Of a stretch of 64,000 bases of DNA, positions 19,551 to 27,670 are shown in pieces (position 1 is the stretch's first letter; every line of letters starts with the position of its first letter). The notes under the pieces were generated by a model. That model was not told the origin of the DNA, made no database searches, and saw only the letters and a list, made by a program, of their open reading frames with translations. Made by a program: the position numbers and the translations under genes. The DNA comes from Humidesulfovibrio mexicanus (GTDB lineage: Bacteria; Desulfobacterota; Desulfovibrionia; Desulfovibrionales; Desulfovibrionaceae), in contig NZ_FZOC01000003.1 in NCBI RefSeq assembly GCF_900188225.1, positions 310,001 to 374,000 of the forward strand, given 5' to 3'.

Positions 19551-19946
19551 ATGGATGATTTTCTGAAAGAGGCGCTGGATATAGTCAAGGCCCAAGCCAC
19601 GGTGAGAACCATGACCGAGGAGGAAATTCTCTCCATGGTCCGGTCATTGTGCAACGGCATTCGCTCCATCGGGGAAGCGGCGGTTGACGAAGAGGATTCC
19701 CCGGCGGCCCCTTCCACGGATCCCAAGAAGGCCATCCGTGAAAAGAGCATCGTCTGCCTCGAATCCGGAAAGACGTTCAAGGTGTTGACCAAGCGGCATC
19801 TGGCCAAATTCGGTCTCACCCCGGACGAGTACCGCGAGAAGTGGGGCTACCCCAGGAAGACGCCGCTGGTGTGCAAGGAACTGCAGCGCCAGCGCCGAAA
19901 GAAGATGAAGGACATGAAGCTTTGGGAGAAGCGCATCAAGAAATAG
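19551..19946 (+). CDS. MucR/Ros-family transcriptional regulator
   Basis: 131-aa regulator. The ATG at 19551 follows GAGGAGACC; an upstream in-frame ATG lacks a ribosome site. The C-terminal half carries the family core: CLESGKTFKVLTKRHLAKFG then LTPDEYREKWGYP, followed by a basic tail. In Ros the zinc site is C-x2-C; here only Cys69 remains and the second position is Ser/Gly, as in zinc-independent MucR relatives. Known members are global repressors of exopolysaccharide, virulence and cell-cycle genes in alphaproteobacteria. The targets here are unknown. A strong bidirectional hairpin terminator follows. Confidence 0.85.
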   Translation: MDDFLKEALDIVKAQATVRTMTEEEILSMVRSLCNGIRSIGEAAVDEEDSPAAPSTDPKKAIREKSIVCLESGKTFKVLTKRHLAKFGLTPDEYREKWGYPRKTPLVCKELQRQRRKKMKDMKLWEKRIKK

Positions 19947-19970
19947 AGTGGTCCGCCGGGTTGCAAGGAC

Positions 19971-20008
19971 CAACGAAAAAGGGGGCTGCAAAGCCCCCTT
20001 TTTCGTTG
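19971..20008. terminator. Bidirectional intrinsic terminator between the MucR-like gene and pstA
   Basis: 17-bp perfect stem (19971-19987 with 19992-20008) and a GCAA loop. Runs of A on the left and T on the right of the GC core let it end transcription from both convergent genes. Confidence 0.9.
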
Positions 20009-20025
20009 CGGCGCGCGCCGTATTC

Positions 20026-20976
20026 CTAGTGCGCGTGGCGCTTTTGCAACCAGGCGCGCAGCAGTATGGCCGCCAGGTTCATGCCCAGCACAAGGGCGAT
20101 GAGCACCAGGGCCGTGCCGTATTGGATGGGCCGCGTGAGTTCGATCTCCGTTCCCGCGGTGGCCAGCACGTAGATGTGGTAGGGCAGGGCCATGACGTCC
20201 GAGAAGATGCTTGTGGGCATCTTTGGCGTGTAGAACACCGCCGCCGTGAACATGATGGCCGCGGTCTCGCCGGCCGCGCGGCCCACGCCCAGGATGCTCC
20301 CGGTGAGGATGCCCGGAAGCGCGCAGGGCAGCACCACCTTCCAGATGGTCTGCCATTTGGTGCCCCCAAGGGCCAGGCTGGCCTCGCGATAGGTGCTGGG
20401 CACGTTGCGCAGGGCTTCCTCCGCCGTGCCGATGACCACAGGCAGGCACAGCACGCCAAGGGTCAGCCAGCCCGCGATGAGCGACACCCCGAGTTTCATG
20501 GCCGTGACGAAGAGCCCCAGCCCGAACAGGCCGAACACCACCGAGGGCACGCCCGCCAGGTTGTTCACCCCCAGGCGGATGATGCGCATGAGGGTGCCGG
20601 GCCTGGCGTACTCGTGCAGGTAGATGGCGCTGGCCACGCCCAGGGGCAGGGCCACGGCCATGGCCCCCAGGGACAGGAGCAGCGTGCCCACGATGCACGG
20701 CCACACGCCGCCCTCGGTCATGTAGTTCTTGGGGGGCTGGGTCAAGAACTCCCAGCTGATGGCCGAGATGCCGTTTTTGACCAAGAAGCCCACGATGATG
20801 GCCAGGGCCGCGGCCACGACGAGAATGGCTCCGCGCAGAAGCATGAACACCAGCCACTCCATGGCTCTGCGGCGCGCGTCGCGGCTGCGGGTGGCGTTCA
20901 AGGCCAGGGGCTGCGGTGCCATGACCGGGGAAGGCATTGCGGTGGCCGCCTCTTGTGTCATGTCTTTTCCCTTCAT
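20026..20976 (-). CDS. pstA: Phosphate ABC transporter permease PstA
   Basis: 316-aa inner-membrane permease of the high-affinity phosphate importer. Six or so membrane helices are visible, with the family EAA-type cytoplasmic loop YREASLALGGTKWQTIWKVVLPCALPG (landmarks EASLALG and VLPCALPG) and LGVGRAAGETAAI just after. The start at 20976 is 4 nt after the pstC stop, so the two are translated together. The N-terminal 35 residues are polar and longer than in E. coli PstA. The expected next gene, pstB (ATPase), is missing: the operon ends in a terminator and the convergent MucR-like gene. Confidence 0.93.
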   Translation of the reverse strand: MKGKDMTQEAATAMPSPVMAPQPLALNATRSRDARRRAMEWLVFMLLRGAILVVAAALAIIVGFLVKNGISAISWEFLTQPPKNYMTEGGVWPCIVGTLLLSLGAMAVALPLGVASAIYLHEYARPGTLMRIIRLGVNNLAGVPSVVFGLFGLGLFVTAMKLGVSLIAGWLTLGVLCLPVVIGTAEEALRNVPSTYREASLALGGTKWQTIWKVVLPCALPGILTGSILGVGRAAGETAAIMFTAAVFYTPKMPTSIFSDVMALPYHIYVLATAGTEIELTRPIQYGTALVLIALVLGMNLAAILLRAWLQKRHAH

Positions 20977-20980
20977 TGGG

Positions 20981-21871
20981 TTACAGCGATGCGCTGCCGG
21001 CCTGCCGGTGCTTGTGGGAGATGTAGTCGGCCAGGACGTTGAAGGCCAGGGTGACGAGGAACAGCACCATGGCGATGGCGAAAAGCGCGTGGTAGTGGTG
21101 GCTGCGGAAGGGGGCCTCGGCCATCTCCGCCGCTATGCTGGCGGGCATGGGCCGCACAGGGCCGAAGAGCGAGTCCGGCAGGATGGCCGCGCCGCCCGCC
21201 ACCATGAGCACCACCATGGTCTCGCCGATGGCCCGGCTCATGCCCAGGATCACCGCCGTGCCGATGCCCGAGAGCGCGGCCGGGATGGTGACGCGCGCCA
21301 GGGTCTCCAGATGCGTGGCCCCAAGGGCCAGGCTGGCCTCTTTCAGTTCGCGCGGCACGGCGTAGATGGCGTCCTCGGACACGCTGGCGATGGTGGGCAC
21401 GCTCATGAAGGCCAGCATCAGCGCGGCGTTGAACAGGTTGAGCCCGATGTCGATGCCGAGGAAGTCCTGAAGGAACGGGGCCATGACCACCATGCCGAAG
21501 AAGCCGATGACCACCGAGGGCAGGCTGGCCAGCATCTCGATGACCGGCTTGGCCACGGCTCGCACGCGGGGGCTGGCGATCTCGGCCAGGTACACGGCGC
21601 TCATGACGCCCAGGGGAATGGCCACCAGGGAGGAGAGGGCCGTCACCGCGGCGCTGGCCGCCACCAGCGGCAGAATGCCGTAGTCGGGCCGCAGCTCGTC
21701 GGTGGGGTACCAGTCCAGCCCGGTCAAAAAGGCCTTCACGTTGACGAAGCCGAAGGTGGGCAGTCCCTCCATGAACAGAAAGACCATGATCAGGCCGAGC
21801 ACGGCCAGGGAAGTGACTGCCGTGGCCAGGAAAGCCTGCTTGATGAGCGTTTCTCTTGTGCGGCGGTGCAT
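20981..21871 (-). CDS. pstC: Phosphate ABC transporter permease PstC
   Basis: 296-aa permease that pairs with PstA. It has an N-terminal helix at about 13-34, then the conserved periplasmic and membrane segments (PLVAASAAVTALSSLVAIPLG region), and the cytoplasmic coupling loop around KEASLALGATHLETLARVTIP (landmarks EASLALGA and RVTIP). It ends with GMSRAIGETMVV, matching PstC. It lies 111 nt after pstS, with a stable hairpin in between that may lower permease expression relative to the binding protein. Confidence 0.93.
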   Translation of the reverse strand: MHRRTRETLIKQAFLATAVTSLAVLGLIMVFLFMEGLPTFGFVNVKAFLTGLDWYPTDELRPDYGILPLVAASAAVTALSSLVAIPLGVMSAVYLAEIASPRVRAVAKPVIEMLASLPSVVIGFFGMVVMAPFLQDFLGIDIGLNLFNAALMLAFMSVPTIASVSEDAIYAVPRELKEASLALGATHLETLARVTIPAALSGIGTAVILGMSRAIGETMVVLMVAGGAAILPDSLFGPVRPMPASIAAEMAEAPFRSHHYHALFAIAMVLFLVTLAFNVLADYISHKHRQAGSASL

Positions 21872-21900
21872 GGTGTCCCCTCATGTGCCCCTTGCGGGAA

Positions 21901-21940
21901 CCCGTCCCCCGCGCCAGGCTTGCCGGGCGAAGGGGACGGG
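21901..21940. terminator. Hairpin between pstS and pstC (probable attenuator or mRNA stabiliser)
   Basis: Arms 21901-21909 (CCCGTCCCC) and 21932-21940 (GGGGACGGG) pair perfectly, and the inner sequence can extend the stem. No T tract follows on the minus strand. Such hairpins after binding-protein genes commonly protect the upstream message, giving more PstS than permease; this role is inferred. Confidence 0.5.
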
Positions 21941-21982
21941 GCGCAAAGGAAGGTGTTCTTGGCGCTTTGGGGAGTGTGGGGG

Positions 21983-22822
21983 CTACTTCTTGCCCTTCTT
22001 TGCGGCGGAGCCCTTGACGGGCACGTAGTCCACGCTGGCCACGATCTTCTGGCCGGCGTCGGAGAGAATGAAGTTCACGAGCTTGGCCACGTCGCCGCTG
22101 GGCTCGCCGTTGGTGTACAGGTACAGGCCGCGGGAAACCGGGTAGGTGCCGTTCAGGGTGTTCTCCACGCTGCCGGCCACGCTTTCCACGGTGAGGGCCT
22201 TGAGGCCGGGGGCGTGCGCGTAGGCAAGGCCCACGTAGCCGATGGCGCCCTTCTGCTTGCCCACGACCTGGGCCACGGCGCCGTTGGAGGCCTGCATCTG
22301 GGCGCGGGCGTACACGCGCTCCTTTTTCAGCACATGCTCGTTCCAGAATTCGAAGGTGCCGGAGGACGAGTCGCGGGAGACCACGCTGATGGCCATGTCA
22401 GCGCCACCCACTTCCTTCCAGTTGGTCACCTTGCCGGTGTAGATGTCCTTCAGCTGGGCCATGGTGAGGTTCTTGACGCCGTTGGCGCTGTTCACCACCG
22501 GGGTGATGCAGTCGTAGGCCACCACGATCTGCTTGGGATTGACGCCCTTCTCCTGGGCCAGCTTGATTTCGGAGGCCTTCATCTCGCGGCTCAGCATGGC
22601 CAGCGGGGTGCTGCCGTCGATGAGGGCCTTGGCGCCATCGCCGGAGCCGGAGGCGGAAATGGAGATCGCGATGCCCTTGTTATGGGCCATGAAGGCTTCC
22701 ACGGCCTTCTGCATGATGGGCTGAACAGTGGTGGAGCCCTTGACGGCGATGTCGGCGGCCATCGAGGTGGCGGCCAGGCCCAGAACGAGCAGGGCGGCGA
22801 GCGCGAGGCTAAAGCGTTTCAT
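21983..22822 (-). CDS. pstS: Periplasmic phosphate-binding protein PstS
   Basis: 279-aa binding protein of the phosphate importer. The ATG at 22820-22822 is preceded by GGAGGAATGC. A clean Sec signal peptide covers residues 1-22 (MKRFSLALAALLVLGLAATS, cut after SMA). The mature start IAVKGSTTVQPIM and the motifs SGSGDGAKALIDG, VVSRDSSSGTFEFW and GYVGLAYA contact phosphate in the family. A Pho box lies about 60 nt upstream, so induction by PhoB at low phosphate is expected. Order pstS-pstC-pstA is standard, but pstB and phoU are not downstream. Confidence 0.95.
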   Translation of the reverse strand: MKRFSLALAALLVLGLAATSMAADIAVKGSTTVQPIMQKAVEAFMAHNKGIAISISASGSGDGAKALIDGSTPLAMLSREMKASEIKLAQEKGVNPKQIVVAYDCITPVVNSANGVKNLTMAQLKDIYTGKVTNWKEVGGADMAISVVSRDSSSGTFEFWNEHVLKKERVYARAQMQASNGAVAQVVGKQKGAIGYVGLAYAHAPGLKALTVESVAGSVENTLNGTYPVSRGLYLYTNGEPSGDVAKLVNFILSDAGQKIVASVDYVPVKGSAAKKGKK

Positions 22823-22864
22823 GCATTCCTCCGAATTGGGTTGAAGTTCATGTTCGGTACGGGC

Positions 22865-22922
22865 ATCATATAGCTGCGCCATGTGACGGTTGTGTGACGG
22901 CGGGGAGAAAGGTGGGTGACGC
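22865..22922 (-). promoter_or_regulatory. Pho box and -10 element upstream of pstS
   Basis: On the minus strand two identical 7-mers CCGTCAC (22900-22894 and 22889-22883) are separated by ACAA, the 11-bp periodicity PhoB uses; consensus is CTGTCAT. A third related half-site (GCGTCAC) sits exactly two periods further up at 22922-22916. A TATGAT -10 (22870-22865) follows 12 nt downstream of the box, and no -35 is needed at PhoB promoters. The opposite-strand gene at 22983 starts 60-80 nt away and could share the site. Confidence 0.75.
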
Positions 22923-22982
22923 GACGCCCCTTGCCGCCCACACCTGCCGCAAGCGGCGCGGCCAGCCAGGGAGGAAGCGCGG

Positions 22983-24347
22983 ATGCGGGTCGACTACGCC
23001 ATCATCGGGGCCGGGCCAACGGGCCTGGGCGCTGCGCGGCGCTTGAAGGAACTGGGCTGCGAGTCCTTCGTGGTGCTGGAGAAGAACCCTTACGCGGGCG
23101 GGCTTTCCGCCAGCTTCACCGATGCAATGGGCTACACCTGGGACATCGGCGGCCATGTCACCTTCTCCCACTATGGGTACTTCGACCGTCTGCTGGACGA
23201 GTTGCTGGGCCAGGAGCAGTTGCGCCACCAGCGCAAGGCCTGGGTGCGCTCTTGCGGGGCCTGGGTGCCCTACCCGTTCCAGAACAACATCCGCCACCTG
23301 CCCAAGGAGGCGCGGTGGGAGTGCGTGCGCGGCTTGCTGCCCGGCAACCGGCCGGAAAAGACCCCGGAGAACTTCCGCGAGTGGATCCACTGCGTCTTTG
23401 GCGAGGGCATCGCCAAAACGTTCCTCTGGCCTTACAACTTCAAGGTCTGGGCCATAGACCCCGCGCGCATGAACAGCACCTGGGTGGGCGAGCGCGTAAG
23501 CGTGGTGGGGCTCGAATCCGTGCTCAAGAACATCATCCTGGAGCTGGACGAGCACGGCTGGGGGCCGAACAACACCTTCGCCTTTCCGGCGCGCGGCGGC
23601 ACGGGCGAGCTGTTCCGCCGCATGGCCGCGCCCCTGGCCGCGCACATCCGCTACGGCTGCGGCGCGGCGAAAATCGACGCCGCCAAAAAGACGCTCGCCA
23701 CAGCGGCTGGCGACGAGATTTCCTATGGCGCGCTGCTCAATACCGCTCCGCTGGACCTGCTGGTTGCGAACCAGTTGGTCGGCGCGCCGGACGCCTTGGT
23801 GGACGCGGCGGGGCGCCTCAAGCACAACGGGGTGTATGTGGCGGGCGTGGGCGCGCGGGGCCGGGCGCGCTTCCAGGGCGGCCCGGACGACCGCTGCTGG
23901 ATGTACTTTCCGGACGACGACTGCCCCTTCTACCGCGCCACCAACTTCCACAACTACTCGCCCGCCAACGTGCCGGAAAGCGACCCCGGCCGCGCGGCCC
24001 TCATGTGCGAGACCAGTTTTTCCGCGCACAAGCCCGAGGAACTCTCAGGGCTCATGGACCGCACCATAAAGGGGCTGGACAGCGTGGGGCTTCTGGCGAA
24101 GAATGCGGAGGTGGAGAGCCGCTTCGAACTCACCGTGGACTATGGCTACCCCGTGCCCTGCCTTGAGCGCGACCTGGCCCTGCGCGTCCTGCATCCCTGG
24201 CTGGAGCGGCAGGCCATTTTCTCGCGCGGCCGCTTCGGCGGCTGGAAGTACGAGGTGGGCAACATGGACCACAGCGTCATGCAGGGCGTGGAGTGGGCCG
24301 AGCGCATGATCACCAAAGAACCGGAGAAGACCTACCAGTGGAACTGA
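22983..24347 (+). CDS. FAD-dependent oxidoreductase, UDP-galactopyranose mutase/amine oxidase-like
   Basis: 454-aa flavoprotein. The N-terminal Rossmann motif GAGPTGLGAARRL (residues 9-21) and the second FAD-contact region GGLSASFTDAMGYTWDIGGHV (landmarks GGLSAS and DIGGHV) place it with UDP-galactopyranose mutase and protoporphyrinogen-oxidase-like enzymes. Further matches to that group are KVWAIDPARMNSTWVGERV (central) and FPARGGTGELFRRMA. The C-terminal region FGGWKYEVGNMDHSVMQGVE closes the FAD site. No signal peptide. It overlaps the peptidase gene downstream by 10 nt. Sugar-mutase function would suggest surface polysaccharide work, but no glycan genes lie beside it. The exact substrate is unknown. 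Confidence 0.75.
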   Translation: MRVDYAIIGAGPTGLGAARRLKELGCESFVVLEKNPYAGGLSASFTDAMGYTWDIGGHVTFSHYGYFDRLLDELLGQEQLRHQRKAWVRSCGAWVPYPFQNNIRHLPKEARWECVRGLLPGNRPEKTPENFREWIHCVFGEGIAKTFLWPYNFKVWAIDPARMNSTWVGERVSVVGLESVLKNIILELDEHGWGPNNTFAFPARGGTGELFRRMAAPLAAHIRYGCGAAKIDAAKKTLATAAGDEISYGALLNTAPLDLLVANQLVGAPDALVDAAGRLKHNGVYVAGVGARGRARFQGGPDDRCWMYFPDDDCPFYRATNFHNYSPANVPESDPGRAALMCETSFSAHKPEELSGLMDRTIKGLDSVGLLAKNAEVESRFELTVDYGYPVPCLERDLALRVLHPWLERQAIFSRGRFGGWKYEVGNMDHSVMQGVEWAERMITKEPEKTYQWN

Positions 24348-25417
24348 CCGATCCCGCCGTTTTCGCCGCCCGGCGCGAGCGCCTGCGCGCCCGCATGGCC
24401 GAGGCGGACATCCCCGCGCTGCTTGTCACCCACGCCGCCAACCGCTACTACCTTTCGGGCTTCGAGCTCTTCGACTCCCAGTGCAACGAGTCCGTGGGCT
24501 GGCTGGCCATCCTGAAGGACGGCCGCGACCTGCTCATGACCGATGCGCGCTTCACCGACGCGGCCAAGCGTCTGTGGCCCCAGGAGGACACCCTCATCTA
24601 CGGCGCGGGCAAGCACAAGGCCATGGCCGAGGTGCTGCACGGCCGGGGCGTGCGCGCCCTGGCCTACGACCCCAAGGCCGTCACTGTTTTCGACTACGAC
24701 GCCTTGCGCGAGCATTTCGAGCTTGCGCCCGCAAGCGGCCTGGTGGAGGAGCTGCGCCGCGTGAAGGAGCCCGCCGAGATCGAGCTGCTGCGCGCGGCCT
24801 GCGGCCTGAACCACCGCATCATGCGCGCCCTGCCCGATGCCATGGCCCCCGGCATGAGCGAGGCCGAGGTGGCCTGGATCATCGAACGCATGTTCCGCGA
24901 GGCCGGGGCCGAGGGGCTTTCCTTTCCCTCCATCGTGGGCGTGGACCAGAACGCCGCGCTGCCCCACGCCATCCCCGGCGAGGCCAAGGTTCCGCGCGAG
25001 GGCTTGGTGCTTGTGGACATCGGCTGCCGCCTGGCCGCCTACTGTTCGGACCAGACCCGCACCTTCTGGGTGGGCCGCGACCCCGGCGAACGCTTCCAGG
25101 AAACCAAGCGCCTGGTCATGACCGCGCAGAAGGCGGGCATGGCCGCCGTGCGGCCCGGAGCGCCCATCGCCAGCGCCTATCACGCCGCGCGCAGGGTCTT
25201 CGAGGACGCGGGCTGCGCGCACCAGTTCACGCATTCCCTGGGCCACGGCATCGGGCTTGAGACCCACGAAGGGCCCAGCCTCGGCCCCAACGCGGAAGGC
25301 GCGTTCGTCCCCGGCATGGTCGTCACCGTGGAGCCCGGCCTCTACGACCCCGCCTGGGGCGGCGTGCGCTGGGAATATATGGTCGTCGTCACCCCGGACG
25401 GCTGCGTCCCACTGTAA
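24338..25417 (+). CDS. Xaa-Pro peptidase (M24 family)
   Basis: 359-aa cytoplasmic metallopeptidase removing residues next to proline. The GTG at 24338 is chosen: it opens the conserved creatinase-like N-terminal domain and overlaps the preceding gene by 10 nt. The C-terminal pita-bread domain has the five metal ligands Asp227 (LVDIGC), Asp238 (CSDQTRTF), His303 (SLGHGIGLETHEGP), Glu332 (VTVEPGLY) and Glu346 (VRWEYMVVVT), all at family positions. His310 in the same loop is the usual proton shuttle. Length is that of prolidase/aminopeptidase P2 forms. era follows after 12 nt. Confidence 0.92.
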   Translation: MELTDPAVFAARRERLRARMAEADIPALLVTHAANRYYLSGFELFDSQCNESVGWLAILKDGRDLLMTDARFTDAAKRLWPQEDTLIYGAGKHKAMAEVLHGRGVRALAYDPKAVTVFDYDALREHFELAPASGLVEELRRVKEPAEIELLRAACGLNHRIMRALPDAMAPGMSEAEVAWIIERMFREAGAEGLSFPSIVGVDQNAALPHAIPGEAKVPREGLVLVDIGCRLAAYCSDQTRTFWVGRDPGERFQETKRLVMTAQKAGMAAVRPGAPIASAYHAARRVFEDAGCAHQFTHSLGHGIGLETHEGPSLGPNAEGAFVPGMVVTVEPGLYDPAWGGVRWEYMVVVTPDGCVPL

Positions 25418-25429
25418 CCAAAGGACCGT

Positions 25430-26341
25430 ATGAGCACCCATCGATTCGGACACGCGGCCCTCATGGGCCCGCCCAATGCGGGCAAAAGCACCCTCATGAA
25501 CCATATTCTGGGGCAGAAGCTGGCCATCGTCTCCCCCAAGCCGCAAACCACCCGCAACGCCATCAGCGGCATCCACACCACGCCAGACACCCAGATCGTG
25601 TTTCTGGACACCCCGGGCGTGCACCGCATGGCAGGGCGCATGAACCGCCTGCTGCTGGAGGCCGCCTGGGGCGCGCTGCACCAGGCCGACTGCGTGGTGC
25701 TCATCCTGGACCTCGCCCTCTACGCCAAGAAGCCGCAGCTTTTCGACCGCGAGATCCGCCCCCTCACCGATCCCGTGGCCCGCGTGGGCCGCCCCGTGTT
25801 CATCGCCGCCAACAAGGTGGACCAGATACGGCCCAAGGAAAAAATGCTGCCCCTGCTCCTGCGCATCGGCCAGGCCTTTCCCCAGGCTGAAATTTTTCCT
25901 GTTTCGGCCCAGACCGGCGACGGCGTTCCCGAACTGCTGGCCGCCATCACCAAGACCCTGCCAGAAGGTCCGGCCCAGTACCCGGAAGACCAGCTCTCCA
26001 CGGCCTCCGTGCGCTTCCTCGCCGCGGAGACCATTCGCGAAAAGCTCTTCCTCGAACTCGAAGAAGAGCTGCCGTACAATACCCTGGTGGAAATTGAGCT
26101 CTGGGAGGAGCCCGAAACCGGCCCCGTGCGCATCAACGCCTGCATCCACGTGGCGCGCAGCAGCCACAAGGGCATGGTCATCGGCAAGGGCGGGCAGATG
26201 CTCAAGAAGATCGGCTCCGCCGCGCGGCTGGAGCTGGAAATCATGCTCGAACGCCCCGTGCACCTTGAACTGTGGGTCAAGGTGCGCGAGGACTGGACCG
26301 AAGACCCCGCCTTCCTGCGCGAAATGGGCCTGGGCGAATAG
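25430..26341 (+). CDS. era: GTPase Era
   Basis: 303-aa essential GTPase that binds the 3' end of 16S rRNA and checkpoints 30S assembly. Motifs are G1 GPPNAGKS (residues 13-20), G3 DTPGVHRM, G4 NKVD and a C-terminal KH domain with VIGKGGQMLKKIG. The ATG at 25430 follows an AAAGGACC ribosome site. The length is normal and no residue of the GTP site is missing. It forms the last gene of a three-gene plus-strand run. A palindromic repeat and a hairpin close the unit. Confidence 0.96.
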   Translation: MSTHRFGHAALMGPPNAGKSTLMNHILGQKLAIVSPKPQTTRNAISGIHTTPDTQIVFLDTPGVHRMAGRMNRLLLEAAWGALHQADCVVLILDLALYAKKPQLFDREIRPLTDPVARVGRPVFIAANKVDQIRPKEKMLPLLLRIGQAFPQAEIFPVSAQTGDGVPELLAAITKTLPEGPAQYPEDQLSTASVRFLAAETIREKLFLELEEELPYNTLVEIELWEEPETGPVRINACIHVARSSHKGMVIGKGGQMLKKIGSAARLELEIMLERPVHLELWVKVREDWTEDPAFLREMGLGE

Positions 26342-26354
26342 CCGGGGCGAGCGA

Positions 26355-26393
26355 AACCCAGGGGCTCCGCCCCTTCGACCCCGCCGGGGGGTT
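26355..26393. repeat. GC-rich palindromic repeat after era
   Basis: Contains the stem AGGGGCTCCGCCCCT followed by CGACCCCGCCGGGGGG. The same arrangement appears in reverse orientation at 51271-51330, and related units occur at 51017-51067, so this is a dispersed intergenic element in the genome. Confidence 0.7.
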
Positions 26394-26453
26394 CTACTAA
26401 AAAGTCAGTAATTCCCCGCAGAAGTAGCCTCTGTATGCCCTGAAATTTTCGAG

Positions 26454-26488
26454 CACCCCAGGCGTCTCATTTTGGGTCGCCTGGGGTG
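26454..26488. terminator. Hairpin between era and the broken ATPase tail
   Basis: Perfect 11-bp arms CACCCCAGGCG (26454-26464) and CGCCTGGGGTG (26478-26488) with a 13-nt loop. A short T run follows on the plus strand (TT at 26489) and an A/C run on the other. It could end transcription from era or from the minus-strand remnant. Confidence 0.55.
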
Positions 26489-26520
26489 TTCGTCATGCCG
26501 TTTCCAGAAGCAGCCTGTCT

Positions 26521-26817
26521 CTACTCATCGAACTCCATAACCGTGAACCGAAGCACGCTGCGATTCTCCTTGACCAAGCGGTGCAGTTCATCCTCAAAAC
26601 CCGCGGCAGAACTCGCTCTGATTTCGACGGTGATAGCAACGGCGACGCCGGATCGTGCTGTGAACTGACGAACGACCTCATCCACCAAGTCGGCAAACTG
26701 CTTCTTGGCTTGCACCGGGTCAATGTCGGCACTGCCGGAGAATTGCTTTTTCGCCGCCCGCAGAGCCAGTGGGTGTGTGTGTTCCGGGTCGGGGGTGGGG
26801 CTTTGTCCCGTCCTGTT
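26521..26817 (-). pseudogene. 3' remnant of a DUF499-type ATPase gene
   Basis: Roughly 98 codons of a C-terminal end, ending MEFDE and TGA. The segment FSGSADIDPVQAKKQF and then VAVAITVEI, RLVKENRSVLRF resembles the conserved tail of DUF499 AAA-type ATPases (typical tail: GSVELDP..., VTLEIEA, TVTENCRTLKF). No ATPase domain, start codon or ribosome site is left: upstream sequence is the neighbouring transporter gene end at 26906. Base composition is lower in GC than the flanks. DUF499 proteins are commonly found with DNA methyltransferases in defence islands. The remnant probably marks such an island that was lost. Identification is from memory of the family tail and needs a profile search. 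Confidence 0.5.
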
Positions 26818-26905
26818 CGTTCGGGCAAGCTGTGTCGATTGGCGGCGGCGAAGGGCGATCGCGGGCGGGCCCCCCCTGCGGCAAAGGCTAGGCCTTGGGC
26901 TCGCG

Positions 26906-27670
26906 TCAGGACGCCGCCTGTTCCGTGAACAGGCTTTGGTTTTCCTGGAAGGTGGCGAACAATATTTTTGCCATGCCCACGAATTCTGCGACAAAGGGCG
27001 TTGCGGGCCGACGGAAGATCTCCTTCACCGTGCCCACCTGCTCCAGCCTTCCATTGTGCATGACGCCCGCCCGGTCCGCCAAGGTGAACGCGTCCAGGAA
27101 GTCGTGGGTGACCATGAGCACAGTGAGCCCGGTGTCGCGATGCAGGGCCTTGAGCTCCTGCCGGAGGCCGGCCTTGAATTGCGGGTCCAGCGCGGACAGG
27201 GGCTCGTCCAGCAAAAGCAGCTTCGGGTGGCAGGCCAGCGCCCGGGCGATGGAAACCCGCTGCTTTTCCCCGCCGGAGAGTGTGAGCGGCTTGCGGTGGG
27301 CATGCTGGACCAGCCCGAGCCTGTCCAGCAGCTGGAAGGCTTCCTTTCTGCCTGTTTCAGCGTCGATGTCTTGATAGCGCTGCCCGTAAGCCACGTTCTC
27401 CAGCACCGTGAGGTGCGGGAACAGGGAATGGTCCTGATAGACCAGGCTCACCGCGCGCTTCTCCGGCGGCAGGGCGGTCACGTCCCGCCCACTGATGCGG
27501 ATTCGGCCACGCGTCGCCGGGACAAGCCCGGCCAGGTTCTCCAGGAGCACTGTCTTGCCGGAGCCGGTGGGGCCGATGAGGGTGAAGAACTCCCCGGGCT
27601 GGATATGCAGATTCACGTCCTGCACGCAAAAGCCGGGCAGCTCAACGCACACGTCTTGAATATGGATCAC
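26906..27670 (-). CDS. wtpC: Molybdate/tungstate ABC transporter ATP-binding protein
   Basis: 254-aa ABC ATPase. Walker A GPTGSGKT (33-40), signature LSGGEKQR (131-138), Walker B LLLLDEP (about 150-156) and the His switch VTHD are intact. There is no long C-terminal TOBE regulatory domain as in ModC of E. coli: the end AKILFATFQENQSLFT is short, in keeping with tungstate-type (Wtp/Tup) ATPases. The ATG overlaps the stop of the permease gene by 4 nt. The three genes form one transcription unit. Metal preference (Mo or W) is not decided by this subunit. Confidence 0.85.
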   Translation of the reverse strand: MIHIQDVCVELPGFCVQDVNLHIQPGEFFTLIGPTGSGKTVLLENLAGLVPATRGRIRISGRDVTALPPEKRAVSLVYQDHSLFPHLTVLENVAYGQRYQDIDAETGRKEAFQLLDRLGLVQHAHRKPLTLSGGEKQRVSIARALACHPKLLLLDEPLSALDPQFKAGLRQELKALHRDTGLTVLMVTHDFLDAFTLADRAGVMHNGRLEQVGTVKEIFRRPATPFVAEFVGMAKILFATFQENQSLFTEQAAS

